A stretch of DNA of 64,000 bases from Mycobacterium sp. ITM-2016-00316 (GTDB taxonomy: Bacteria; Actinomycetota; Actinomycetes; Mycobacteriales; Mycobacteriaceae): positions 2,914,001 through 2,978,000 of the forward strand of contig NZ_CP134398.1 of the NCBI RefSeq assembly GCF_002968335.2, written 5' to 3'. Shown one piece after another: positions 34,603-42,591 of the stretch (position 1 is its first letter; each line of letters opens with the position of its first letter). The notes beneath the pieces were generated by a model, which saw only the letters and a list, made by a program, of their open reading frames with translations, did not search any database and was not told the DNA's origin. Made by a program: the position numbers and the translations under genes.

Positions 34603-36030
34603 ATGACCGGCGGCCTGACAAGTGGTACTCAGACATCCAACCGGGCGATTGATTCGCCGTCGTTCAGCGGCAGGTCCCCGGCCGGCGCCGGCGATCTCTC
34701 GGTGGAGACGCACGGTATTGCGCCCATCGCCGCCGACCGCCGCTACGGGACACCCGCGCGGTTGTTCACCGTGTGGTTCGCACCCCAGGTCAACATGACC
34801 GGCGTTTTCACCGGCACCCTGGCCATCCTGCTGGGCCTCGGGTTCTGGCTGGGACTGCTGGCGATGGTGATCGGCACCGTGTTGGGTGGACTGGTGGTGG
34901 CGTACCTGTCCACCTGGGGTCCGCGCACCGGTACCGCGCAGTTGCCGTCGGCGCGGCTCGCCTTCGGTCCGGGTGTGGCGTTGCCGGCCGCTCTACAGTG
35001 GCTGTCCTCGATCGCCTGGGACGCGCTGGTCGGCCTGTTCGGCGGGCAGGCGCTCGCCCTGCTGCTCGACATCCCGTTCTGGGTGGCCGTCTTGATCGTG
35101 CTGGCCGTGCAGGGCGCGGTCGGATTCGTCGGCTACGAACTCATCCACCGACTGCAGGCCGTGTTGACGGTGGTGCTGTTCGCCACCTTCGTGGTGTTCG
35201 CCGTCAAACTGGTCCAGGGCCACCCAGCCGGCACGGTCGTGACACCCGCCACCGTCACCGGTGCCGATCTCATCGGCGCGTTCGTGCTCGAGGTCACCAT
35301 CGCGCTCAGCTTGACGATCTCCTGGGCAAGCTACGCCGCGGACTTCAGCCGCTACCTGCCGGTGGAGTCGCCGAAGGCCAAGGTGTTCGGGTACACATTC
35401 GGCGGAATGGTGCTGGCGTACATCTTCGTGCAGGGCATCGGGATCGCCGCTGCCGATGTGATCGGTGCGCACACCGCCGAGGGCGTGCGCGATGTGATGG
35501 GCGGCGGCGCACTGGGCGCGGTGGCACTGCTGATCATCGCCTTGGCCTCAGTGGGCTCCGGTGTCATGAACGACTACAGCGGTTCGCTGGCCCTGCAGAC
35601 GCTCGGCGTACGGGTGCGCCGGCCGGTGTCCGCGGTCGTGGTGACCGTCCTCGCGTTCTTTCTCATCTTGTGGCTCGAGGGTGCCGACACCTCGACGAGG
35701 TTCCTCGATGTGCTGTTGCTGATCGGGTACTGGATTCCCGCTTTTGCGGCAATCATCGGCATCGACTGGGTGCTGCGGACCCGCGGCGCCGGTCCCGCCG
35801 TCGACGTGGCCTCGGCGTTCACCGAACGCCGCCACGCCATCGCGGCGCTGGCGGTCTTCGTGCTCTCCTATGCCGCGGCGATGCCGTTCATGAACACCAC
35901 ACTGATCAAGGGGCCGGTGGCGGCCGCCTGGCATGGCGCCGATATCGCATACTTCGTCAATTTCGTTGTGGCCGCGCTGCTTTACGGCGGCTACCGGCTG
36001 CTCGCCCGCCCGGCGGGCCGGGCCGATTAG
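34603..36030 (+). CDS. NCS1-type nucleobase/cation permease
   Basis: This 475-residue protein has twelve hydrophobic segments and the cytosine/purine/thiamine permease pattern: 'GIAPIAADRRYGTPARLFTVWFAPQVNMTGVFTG', 'LSLTISWASYAADFSRYLP' and 'SVGSGVMNDYSGSLALQTLG'. NCS1 members import cytosine, allantoin, hydantoins or purines with cations. It diverges from potA; the shared intergenic region has the small inverted repeat ATTCC/GGAAT at 34474-34489. Its TAG overlaps the convergent epoxide hydrolase stop by four bases. Confidence 0.92.
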   Translation: MTGGLTSGTQTSNRAIDSPSFSGRSPAGAGDLSVETHGIAPIAADRRYGTPARLFTVWFAPQVNMTGVFTGTLAILLGLGFWLGLLAMVIGTVLGGLVVAYLSTWGPRTGTAQLPSARLAFGPGVALPAALQWLSSIAWDALVGLFGGQALALLLDIPFWVAVLIVLAVQGAVGFVGYELIHRLQAVLTVVLFATFVVFAVKLVQGHPAGTVVTPATVTGADLIGAFVLEVTIALSLTISWASYAADFSRYLPVESPKAKVFGYTFGGMVLAYIFVQGIGIAAADVIGAHTAEGVRDVMGGGALGAVALLIIALASVGSGVMNDYSGSLALQTLGVRVRRPVSAVVVTVLAFFLILWLEGADTSTRFLDVLLLIGYWIPAFAAIIGIDWVLRTRGAGPAVDVASAFTERRHAIAALAVFVLSYAAAMPFMNTTLIKGPVAAAWHGADIAYFVNFVVAALLYGGYRLLARPAGRAD

Positions 36031-37163
36031 CGTCGCACCGTAGCGAAGAATGCCCTGATGTCCTCGATCAGCAATTCGGGTTGTTCGAACGCGGCGAAAT
36101 GCCCGCCGCGCGGCATCGTCGTCCACCGGGTGATGTTGTAGTGCGATTCGCACCAGGGACGCGGCGACCGCATGATCTCCTTCGGGAAGTCCGCGACACC
36201 GGTGGGCAGCGACACCGGTTCGCGCTTGCCGAAGGCGCCGAAACTCTCCCAGTACAACCGCGCCGATGACGCCCCGGTGCCGGTGAGCCAGTACAGCATC
36301 ACGTTGTCCAGCAGCTCATCCCGGCTGAACACGTTCTCCGGGTGCCCGTCGCAGTCGCTCCAGGACCAGAATTTCTCCACGATCCAGGCCATTTGGGCCA
36401 CCGGCGAATCGACCAGACCGTAGCCCAGCGTCTGCGGCCGGGTGGCCTGCTGCTTGGAATAGCCTGCTTCCCATTTCCGGTAGTGCTTCATCGCCGCGAA
36501 GGCCGCCTGGTCGTCCTCGGTCGGGTTCTGCATGCTCTCGGTCGTGGGTTGACCGATGGCCATGTTGGTGTGAATCGCGCAGCACCGGCCGACATTCCGC
36601 CCGATCTGCGTGGTGACGGCCGCACCCCAGTCGCCGCCCTGGGCGCCGTAGCGCTCATAACCCAACCGGCCCATCAGGGTGTCCCAGGCCGTCGCGATCC
36701 GCTCGACACCCCATCCGGTGGTGGTGGGCTTGCCGGAGAAGCCATAGCCGGGCAGTGACGGGCAGACGACGTGAAACGCATCCTCGGCGCGGCCGCCGTG
36801 CGAGGTGGGATCGGTCAGTGGGGCGATGATCTTCTGAAACTCGACGATCGATCCCGGCCAGCCGTGGGTGATGACCAACGGGAACGCGTCCTCGTGCGGG
36901 GACCGCTGGTGGATGAAATGGATGTCCAGGTCGTCGATGGCGGTGACGAACTGCGGGAAGCGATTGAGCGCGGCCTCCCGCGCCCGCCAGTCGTAGCCCT
37001 CGGCCCAGTACTCGGCGAGATCCCGGGTGTAGGCCAGCGGGATGCCCTGGCTCCAGTCGTCGACGCATTCGGCCTCGGGCCACCGGGTATGCGTCAGCCG
37101 GCGGGACAGGTCGTCCAGTTCGTCGTCGGTCACCGCGATCTGGAAGGGCGCAATCTCACTCAT
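36027..37163 (-). CDS. Epoxide hydrolase (alpha/beta hydrolase, N-terminal EH domain)
   Basis: This 378-residue protein contains the microsomal-type epoxide hydrolase N-terminal segment ('FQIAVTDDELDDLSRRLTHTRWPE') followed by the alpha/beta hydrolase core. HGWPGS (100-105) is the oxyanion motif, Asp178 in 'GGDWGA' is the nucleophile, 'RLYWESFGAF' carries the activating Tyr, and 'MPRGGHFAAFEQPEL' the catalytic His. It opens epoxides to diols. It lies 36 bp after the adenylate cyclase in the same direction, so it may be the last gene of a lipoprotein-cyclase-hydrolase operon. Confidence 0.9.
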   Translation of the reverse strand: MSEIAPFQIAVTDDELDDLSRRLTHTRWPEAECVDDWSQGIPLAYTRDLAEYWAEGYDWRAREAALNRFPQFVTAIDDLDIHFIHQRSPHEDAFPLVITHGWPGSIVEFQKIIAPLTDPTSHGGRAEDAFHVVCPSLPGYGFSGKPTTTGWGVERIATAWDTLMGRLGYERYGAQGGDWGAAVTTQIGRNVGRCCAIHTNMAIGQPTTESMQNPTEDDQAAFAAMKHYRKWEAGYSKQQATRPQTLGYGLVDSPVAQMAWIVEKFWSWSDCDGHPENVFSRDELLDNVMLYWLTGTGASSARLYWESFGAFGKREPVSLPTGVADFPKEIMRSPRPWCESHYNITRWTTMPRGGHFAAFEQPELLIEDIRAFFATVRR

Positions 37164-37199
37164 TGGTTGATGATCGCTCGCAAGCTTCGCTCATGGCCA

Positions 37200-38675
37200 T
37201 CATCGTGGCACGTGGACATCGGTCGGCTCGGAACGCCCACGCAACGTCACCTCGCCGTGTCTGTCCCAGTGCCTGACTTCGTCGCCGGCCCGCTCCATAG
37301 CGGCGCCGGAACACGCGATGCGCGCCGGCAGTGTCTTGGCGATATCGGCCAGCCGCGCAGCCTCATTGACCGGATCCCCGATGACCGTGTATTCGTAGCG
37401 GTTTTCCGCACCGATGTTGCCTGCGAACGCGGGCCCCGCCGAGACCCCGATGCCGTAGTCCAGTTCCTGGCGCCCGAGGGCCGCGCCCAGCGTGCGGGCC
37501 GCCGCCAGCGCCGACGCGGCCGCCGTCTGCGAGGCGATGGGCGCGCCGAACACGGCCAGCACCGCATCGCCCTGGAACTTGTTGATCAGCCCGTGGTGGG
37601 CCTCGACGGCGGCCACCACGATCCGGAAGAAATCGTTGAACACGTCGGCCACCTCGGCCGGGGTGCGGGTCATCGCCAGGGCGGTGGAACCCGTCACGTC
37701 GATGAACAGGACGGCCACTTCGCGCACATCGCCGGACAGCACGTCATCGGTCACCGCACCCGTCTCGATGGCCATACTCACCACTTCGGGACCGACGTGC
37801 CGGCCGAACAGGTCGCGCAGACGGTCACGCTCCTGCAGGCCCGCCACCATCCGGTTGAACCCGTGCTGCAACCTGCCGATCTCGGATTGCTCGTACACAT
37901 CCACCTGCTTGCCGATGCGGCCCTGCTCGACATCGGCCATCGCGTCGATGATCTCGCGCAGGGGATCGGAGATGGAGATGGAGACCAGCATCAGGGTGCG
38001 CAACCCGAGGAATACCGAGACCAGTGAGAGCAGCACCACCGGGACATCCACCGACGCCGACTCCGGGATCAACCAGCCGTTGGCGCGGGCCACCACCATG
38101 ATCGCGATGGTGAGGCTCGGCACTGCCGTGGTGAGCGTCCACATCAGCACCAGTCGCGCCTGCACGCCGGGGGCGGTCACACGGCCGTCGAAATCCCTTG
38201 ACGCCGCGGCAACCACAGGCCGGGTGACCCGCTGGGTGAACAGCAGGCTACTGCTGGCGGTGGAGATGCCGCCGAACAGCGCCGAGACCTCGATGAGCAG
38301 GATCGGCTTCCAGCCGGTGATGCCGCTGGCGATGATGAAGACCGCCGCACCGAGCAACCAGATCGACAACAGCAACACCGACTGGCGCAGGATCATGTTG
38401 ATGGCGGCGCGACGCTGGCGCACATTCGGTTCGATTCCGGCCTCGAACCAGCGCAGCGATGGCGCGATGATGCGGTAACCGCCGATCCCCGCCAGCACCG
38501 TGCCCAGCAGCACCACGACCAGAACGGTCCACAGATCGCCCTGCGGCACCAACACCTCTGCCCCACTGTGGTTCTGGCGGCGCAGCGACATCAGGACGAT
38601 GAAGACCTCGCCGGAGGTGAGCAGGTGCGCGAAGACCAGACCGGCCGTGAAGCGGACCGCTCTAGTGCGGGACAT
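37200..38675 (-). CDS. Membrane adenylate cyclase with HAMP domain (class III)
   Basis: ATG 38675 gives 491 residues. Six transmembrane segments (about 8-30, 48-70, 98-118, 125-147, 173-195, 210-232) lead into a HAMP domain (~222-285, 'SDPLREIIDAMADVEQGRIGKQVDV') and a class III cyclase domain (~315-490). Metal-binding Asp326 and Asp370, substrate-specifying Lys366 and Asp434, and Asn437/Arg441 in 'VIGDPVNEAARL' are all present, so it should be active on ATP. It resembles the Rv1318c-Rv1320c/Rv3645 group of M. tuberculosis. Its start overlaps the upstream lipoprotein gene by 14 bases. Confidence 0.94.
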   Translation of the reverse strand: MSRTRAVRFTAGLVFAHLLTSGEVFIVLMSLRRQNHSGAEVLVPQGDLWTVLVVVLLGTVLAGIGGYRIIAPSLRWFEAGIEPNVRQRRAAINMILRQSVLLLSIWLLGAAVFIIASGITGWKPILLIEVSALFGGISTASSSLLFTQRVTRPVVAAASRDFDGRVTAPGVQARLVLMWTLTTAVPSLTIAIMVVARANGWLIPESASVDVPVVLLSLVSVFLGLRTLMLVSISISDPLREIIDAMADVEQGRIGKQVDVYEQSEIGRLQHGFNRMVAGLQERDRLRDLFGRHVGPEVVSMAIETGAVTDDVLSGDVREVAVLFIDVTGSTALAMTRTPAEVADVFNDFFRIVVAAVEAHHGLINKFQGDAVLAVFGAPIASQTAAASALAAARTLGAALGRQELDYGIGVSAGPAFAGNIGAENRYEYTVIGDPVNEAARLADIAKTLPARIACSGAAMERAGDEVRHWDRHGEVTLRGRSEPTDVHVPR

Positions 38676-39282
38676 CGGTGTACACCGCGGCGTAGCCCTC
38701 GGCGGAGAAGGTGAATCCCTTGCCGCTGGATTCGCTGCCACAGGACACCCCGGTGGCTTCCTGGACGTTGCACCGGAATCCCGCGACCTGCAGCACCTTG
38801 CCGAACGGCAGCGTGGCGATCGGGGTGTCGGTGTCGGTGGCTGTCTCGACGAACCGGACGTCGGAGCCGCGATCGATCACGATGGTGTTCGGCGCGGCCG
38901 GTTCACCATCGGCTCCGGGTACCGCCGTCGGCGCGCCCGTGATGCCCAGCGTCGACGACGTCGCCGGGCGGCAGCCCGCCGAGGCGTGCGGCACGATCTC
39001 GCATTGCCAACGACCGCTGGGGGTGGCGAAGCGATACACCTTGGGCGTCTCGGTGACGACGTAATACTCCGATGCGTCGGCCAGGACCCTATTCGACCTG
39101 TGCTCCGGCAGGCGCGGTGGCGGTGCGGGTGTGTCGACCGGGGTCCAGGGCTCGCCGGTGTTGACGATGGTGGGGGAGCCGCAGCCCGCGAGCGCGACGG
39201 TCACGAAGGCGGCCCCCAGCGCCCTGCGCGCGGAAGCACGGACCCGGCCATGGTTGTTGTCGTCGTCGCCGCGGTGGGTCAC
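38662..39282 (-). CDS. Putative secreted lipoprotein overlapping the cyclase gene
   Basis: GTG 39282 (or GTG 39240) gives ~206 residues. After a basic N-terminus comes a hydrophobic stretch and the lipobox 'ALAGC', then a Pro/Thr linker. The mature part carries four Cys residues ('WQCEIVPHASAGC', 'FRCNVQEATGVSC') and ends 'FTFSAEGYAAVYTD', a pattern shared with other small mycobacterial exported proteins of unknown function. The last 14 bases overlap the adenylate cyclase start, so the two are co-translated; this may be an envelope partner for the cyclase (inference). Confidence 0.75.
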   Translation of the reverse strand: MTHRGDDDNNHGRVRASARRALGAAFVTVALAGCGSPTIVNTGEPWTPVDTPAPPPRLPEHRSNRVLADASEYYVVTETPKVYRFATPSGRWQCEIVPHASAGCRPATSSTLGITGAPTAVPGADGEPAAPNTIVIDRGSDVRFVETATDTDTPIATLPFGKVLQVAGFRCNVQEATGVSCGSESSGKGFTFSAEGYAAVYTDVPH

Positions 39283-39463
39283 CGCCTCAGGGTAAGGCCC
39301 GGGCAATCGGATCCGGCTGAACGCAACCGGTGACGTGTCCCGGGCGGCGGCGAATGCTGGCGAAACCCGGAGCCGAGCCCGCGAGATTGCTGTTATTGCG
39401 GCTGTTACTCGAACAACCGCGCGATAACGGCAATGTCGCGGCATGCCGCCTAGAAAGCTGTTC

Positions 39464-40780
39464 TCAGTTGCCGAACAGTTCGGTCACGACGTCGTAGACG
39501 TGGGTGTTGTGGTGCACGCCGGTAAACCGCTCGGCGAGCGGACCGGCGGCCGTCACCGGCACCATGGTTCCGGTGTGCTCTGGAGTCGTCCAGTCAACCT
39601 TGAACTGTCGGTCGGTGCCCTTGATGGTGAAAGGACCGCTGCGCTTGGGGACACCACCGCCCGCCAGCGGCATGTTCTCCGGAGTTTCGGCCCAGTAGGG
39701 CACCGGGTCATCGGCGATCTGATCGCTGTTGGGCTCGGGCTCGCCGTCATCGAGCACGTTTTCGATGGCCATACCGCCGGTTTCGTGGTCGGCGGTGACG
39801 ATCAGCAGAACGTCGGGATGTTCCTTCTGGTACTCCGTGATCACCTGGACCATGGCGTTCACGGATTCACCGGCCAGCATCATGTTCTGGGCGTCGTGCT
39901 CGTGGCCATCGGAGTCCAGGTCATCGCTCTCGATGACGAGGAAGAATCCCTTGTCGTTCTGACCAAGGATGTCCAGCGCCTTGGCGACCAGTTTCTCCGG
40001 TGCCACGTAGTGCGGGTCGTTCTGGTAGTCATAGCCTTCGATCTCGGTGGAACGCCGCTTGGCGCTGTCCTGCACGAGCGCGAGCGCCCTGGGCCCGGCC
40101 AGTGCGTCGAAGGTCTCGCGGTCGTACGCGTAGCCGTAGCCGAGTTCTTCGGCGCGCTCGACAAGGTTCGAGGTACCTTCGCTGGCATCGTCGTCGCCGA
40201 CGTCGGGAATCCTGCCGGCGTCACCCTCTGGGTACCAGTACTTTTCGCCACCACCGAACAGCACGTCGACACCGCGGTCCAGGTAGCCCTCGGCGATCTC
40301 GACCTTGAGATCCCGGTCGGCAACCGGTGCGCCGAAGGCCGCGAGCGTGGCGTTGGTGACGTCGTGGTCGTTCACCAGGCCGGTTGACATGCCGCGGTCC
40401 TTGGCGAGGTCGAGCAGCGTCGGCACCGATTCGCCGCCCGGCCCCAGGCCGGTGGTGCCGTTGGGGACCTTCTGGCCGATGGCCCACGCGGTGGCCCCGG
40501 CGGCAGAGTCGCTGACCGCGTACTCGGAATCACCCGGGATCGTGTCCAGCATGCCCGCGAAAGGCAAAGCGTCCATCGGCTGGCGCTCGTCGAGCCCGTA
40601 GGAGTGGTACTGGATCGCGGTGCGCTGCTGTGAACCCATCCCGTCTCCGCTGAGGATGATGACGCTGGGATTCTCTGGCAACGCTCCGGATTCGGCGGCC
40701 GGGTCACTGCATGCACCCAGGGTGAGGGCGCCGACGGCGACAAGCGAGAGCAGTGGGACGACACGATGGGTGACGGGCAT
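39464..40780 (-). CDS. PhoA-type alkaline phosphatase lipoprotein
   Basis: ATG 40780 gives 438 residues with signal 'RVVPLLSLVAVGALTLGAC' (Cys24 as lipid anchor). The catalytic set is present: Asp46 in 'SGDGMG', nucleophile Ser92 in 'DSAAGAT', metal ligands Glu284, Asp289 and His293 in 'VIESDDLDSDGHEHD', and Asp331/His332 in 'TADHETGG'. It hydrolyses phosphomonoesters outside the cytoplasmic membrane. Acidic loops are frequent ('DVGDDDASEGTS'). It probably has its own promoter in 40781-40846, where no clear PhoP box is seen by eye. Confidence 0.93.
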   Translation of the reverse strand: MPVTHRVVPLLSLVAVGALTLGACSDPAAESGALPENPSVIILSGDGMGSQQRTAIQYHSYGLDERQPMDALPFAGMLDTIPGDSEYAVSDSAAGATAWAIGQKVPNGTTGLGPGGESVPTLLDLAKDRGMSTGLVNDHDVTNATLAAFGAPVADRDLKVEIAEGYLDRGVDVLFGGGEKYWYPEGDAGRIPDVGDDDASEGTSNLVERAEELGYGYAYDRETFDALAGPRALALVQDSAKRRSTEIEGYDYQNDPHYVAPEKLVAKALDILGQNDKGFFLVIESDDLDSDGHEHDAQNMMLAGESVNAMVQVITEYQKEHPDVLLIVTADHETGGMAIENVLDDGEPEPNSDQIADDPVPYWAETPENMPLAGGGVPKRSGPFTIKGTDRQFKVDWTTPEHTGTMVPVTAAGPLAERFTGVHHNTHVYDVVTELFGN

Positions 40781-40846
40781 GCGAGGACACTTGCAGTGAG
40801 GCAATGCCGCCGCCACACCGCAGAATGAACGCTGGGCGAACAGTTC

Positions 40847-41271
40847 TCAGTACACGGATGCGGCGTTGGACCGGACCCATTCGCGTTCGGCCTCCGAACC
40901 CGCCGGCGGCGGGATGAGCCCGTTGATCATCCAGAGCTCCTCGCTGGTCTCGTCGACGTGGAACTCCCAGTGCAACCCCTCGTGCCTGTCGAGGTAGGGC
41001 TGAGAATCGACTTGATCCATCGACTGGTGCTTTGTCTGCCTGCGGAATCCACGCTGCTGCGGGCGATGTGTTCGATGACGACGCGCACACCGACCGGCGT
41101 GGGCTCGCCACCGACGTACAGATTCACCGGTGTCGTCTCATTGAAGATGGCGACCACATAGAAGCGCGGCAGCCCGATCTTCTCGTAGTGATCGGTGATG
41201 CGCGAAGCCAGTTCGCGCTTCTCGGCGTCGGTGAAGATGCCTGGGGTGTGGTGAATGGTCCAGAGCGGCAT
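40847..41271 (-). pseudogene. Tautomerase-family gene with a one-base frameshift
   Basis: From ATG 41271 the frame reads like a Tautomerase_3 protein (N-terminal Pro2 after Met, 'WTIHHTPGIFTDAEKRELA', 'GLPRFYVVAIFNE', 'YVGGEPTPVGVRVVIEHIAR', 'RWIKSILSP') and then turns to nonsense. The expected continuation is in another frame: 'YLDRHEGLHWEFHVDET', 'ELWMINGLIPPP' and 'GSEAEREW', ending with a stop at 40847-40849. The whole is 425 nt, one base short of 142 codons. The break falls at the GGG run 40996-40998. Either the gene is broken or the sequence lacks one base. It follows the SDR at 41300 by 28 bp and was probably co-transcribed. Confidence 0.85.
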
Positions 41272-41299
41272 GGTTTTCGGCCTTCCTGCGCCAGCCCGG

Positions 41300-42001
41300 T
41301 CAGTGCGCCAGGTCGAAGACGAGGTTTTCGACGGGCCCGGACAGTTGGGCCTTCACTGCGACGGAGACCTCGTCGACCAGGACCTCGTGGGCTCCGGCTT
41401 CCAGGGCGTCGATCACAGTGGCGGCAACATCGCCCGGAGCGGTCTTGGGCAGGGCCACGTCGGAGACCATCTCGGTGTCGACGAATCCGACGTGCACGCC
41501 GAGCACCTGGGTGCCCTGGGCTCGTAGTTCCAGGCGCAGGGAATTGGACAGCGACCAGATGGCGGCCTTGGAGGCGCCGTAGGCTCCGCTGCCTCCCACC
41601 CAGGACAACGCGGAGTGGACGTTCACCAGCGCGCCGCCACCGTTGCCGGCAAGTATCGGCGCGAACGCCCGGGTGACCCGCAACGGACCGAGGGTGTTGA
41701 TGTCGAATGTCGTGGTGATGTCGTCGAAGGCTCCGGTCAGCAGAGAGCCCGGCAGCAGAATGCCGGCGTTGTTGATGACGATGTCGACGTCGGAGGCGAT
41801 CGCCGCGAGCGCGCCGACCGATGTCTCGTCTTGCACCTCGAGGGGGACGCTGACCACCTTTTCACGACTGTCCGAGTACTGCTCGCGCGCAGTCGAATAC
41901 ACCTTGGCCGCGCCGCGGGAGAGTACCTCGTCTACCAGTGCCGAGCCGAGACCGCGTCGGCCTCCGGTCACCAACACTGTCGTGCCACTGACTGCAACCA
42001 T
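41300..42001 (-). CDS. Short-chain dehydrogenase/reductase
   Basis: ATG 42001, preceded by 'gggagga', gives 233 residues. SDR hallmarks are 'VLVTGGRRGLGSALVDEVLSRG', 'VINNAGILLPG', catalytic Ser in 'VNVHSALSWVGG' and YxxxK in 'GAYGASKAAIWSLSNSLRLEL'. It is divergent from the HxlR-type regulator at 42090, and the 88-bp gap holds a strong inverted repeat, so it is the probable target of that regulator. The (frameshifted) tautomerase lies downstream in the same unit. Substrate unknown. Confidence 0.92.
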   Translation of the reverse strand: MVAVSGTTVLVTGGRRGLGSALVDEVLSRGAAKVYSTAREQYSDSREKVVSVPLEVQDETSVGALAAIASDVDIVINNAGILLPGSLLTGAFDDITTTFDINTLGPLRVTRAFAPILAGNGGGALVNVHSALSWVGGSGAYGASKAAIWSLSNSLRLELRAQGTQVLGVHVGFVDTEMVSDVALPKTAPGDVAATVIDALEAGAHEVLVDEVSVAVKAQLSGPVENLVFDLAH

Positions 42002-42028
42002 GACTGTTCCTCCCAGCTGAATAACGAA

Positions 42029-42068
42029 TGCGTTACTGAGATACAACCACAGGTAGCTGAGTAACGCA
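42029..42068. promoter_or_regulatory. Inverted-repeat operator between SDR and HxlR genes
   Basis: Perfect 9-base arms TGCGTTACT (42029-42037) and AGTAACGCA (42060-42068) are separated by 22 bp in the 88-bp divergent promoter region. A second, overlapping pair TAACG/CGTTA sits at 42022-42035. Such spaced repeats fit a dimeric HxlR regulator acting on both promoters. Confidence 0.65.
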
Positions 42069-42089
42069 ACCATTAGCTACACTGGGGCG

Positions 42090-42563
42090 ATGGCCATGAC
42101 ATTCGAGCGACAGCTTCAGGATCGCGAATCCTGGACTGCCGGCGACCGCTGTTCGGTGGCCAGGGTGCTGGATCTGCTGAGCACCAAGACGGTGTTCCTC
42201 ACTGTCCGCGAATGCTTCTATGGCACAAAACGGTTCGAAGACTTCGTGGAGCGCATCGGAACCTCGGCGCCCGCGGTGTCGCGTGCGCTGAAGCAGTTGG
42301 AGGCCGCCGGCGTGGTCCAGCGAGCGCCCTACCGAGAGCCCGGCAGCCGGGCGCGCGATGAGTACCACCTGACCCCGGCCGGGGAGGACCTGTTGCCGGT
42401 CTTCCTGTCGCTGATGCAATGGGGCGACGCGCACCTGCAGGACGGCAAGCCGCCGCTGTCCTTCCTCGATCGGCAGGGCCGGCCGGTACGCGTGCGGGTC
42501 ACCGCCGATGCCGATGGCCCCGCGGTGTGCTCGGCCGATCTTGAGATCCGCTACAACAGGTGA
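42090..42563 (+). CDS. HxlR-family winged-helix regulator
   Basis: This 157-residue protein shows the HxlR pattern: 'CSVARVLDLLSTKTVFLTVRECFYGTKRFEDFVERIGTSAPAVSRALKQLEAAGVVQR' features with the wing 'YREPGSRARDEYHLTPAGEDLLPV'. The usual Cys-containing N-terminus is 'GDRCSVARV' (Cys19 region), as in the redox- or aldehyde-sensing branch. It probably regulates itself and the divergent SDR-tautomerase unit through the palindrome at 42029-42068. The C-terminal ~40 residues may hold the effector-sensing part. Confidence 0.9.
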   Translation: MAMTFERQLQDRESWTAGDRCSVARVLDLLSTKTVFLTVRECFYGTKRFEDFVERIGTSAPAVSRALKQLEAAGVVQRAPYREPGSRARDEYHLTPAGEDLLPVFLSLMQWGDAHLQDGKPPLSFLDRQGRPVRVRVTADADGPAVCSADLEIRYNR

Positions 42564-42591
42564 CGATGGGAGTCGCGGTTAAACTGCGCAC

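Noticed and set aside
34773..36269. 498-codon frame inside the NCS1 permease region
   Set aside because: Arg/Gly-rich out-of-frame shadow; the permease frame has twelve hydrophobic segments.
39464..40780. Suspicion that PhoA metal ligands were altered by the acidic insertion
   Set aside because: Spacing of Glu284, Asp289 and His293 equals that of the classical enzyme (E+5 D, +9 H), so the site looks normal.
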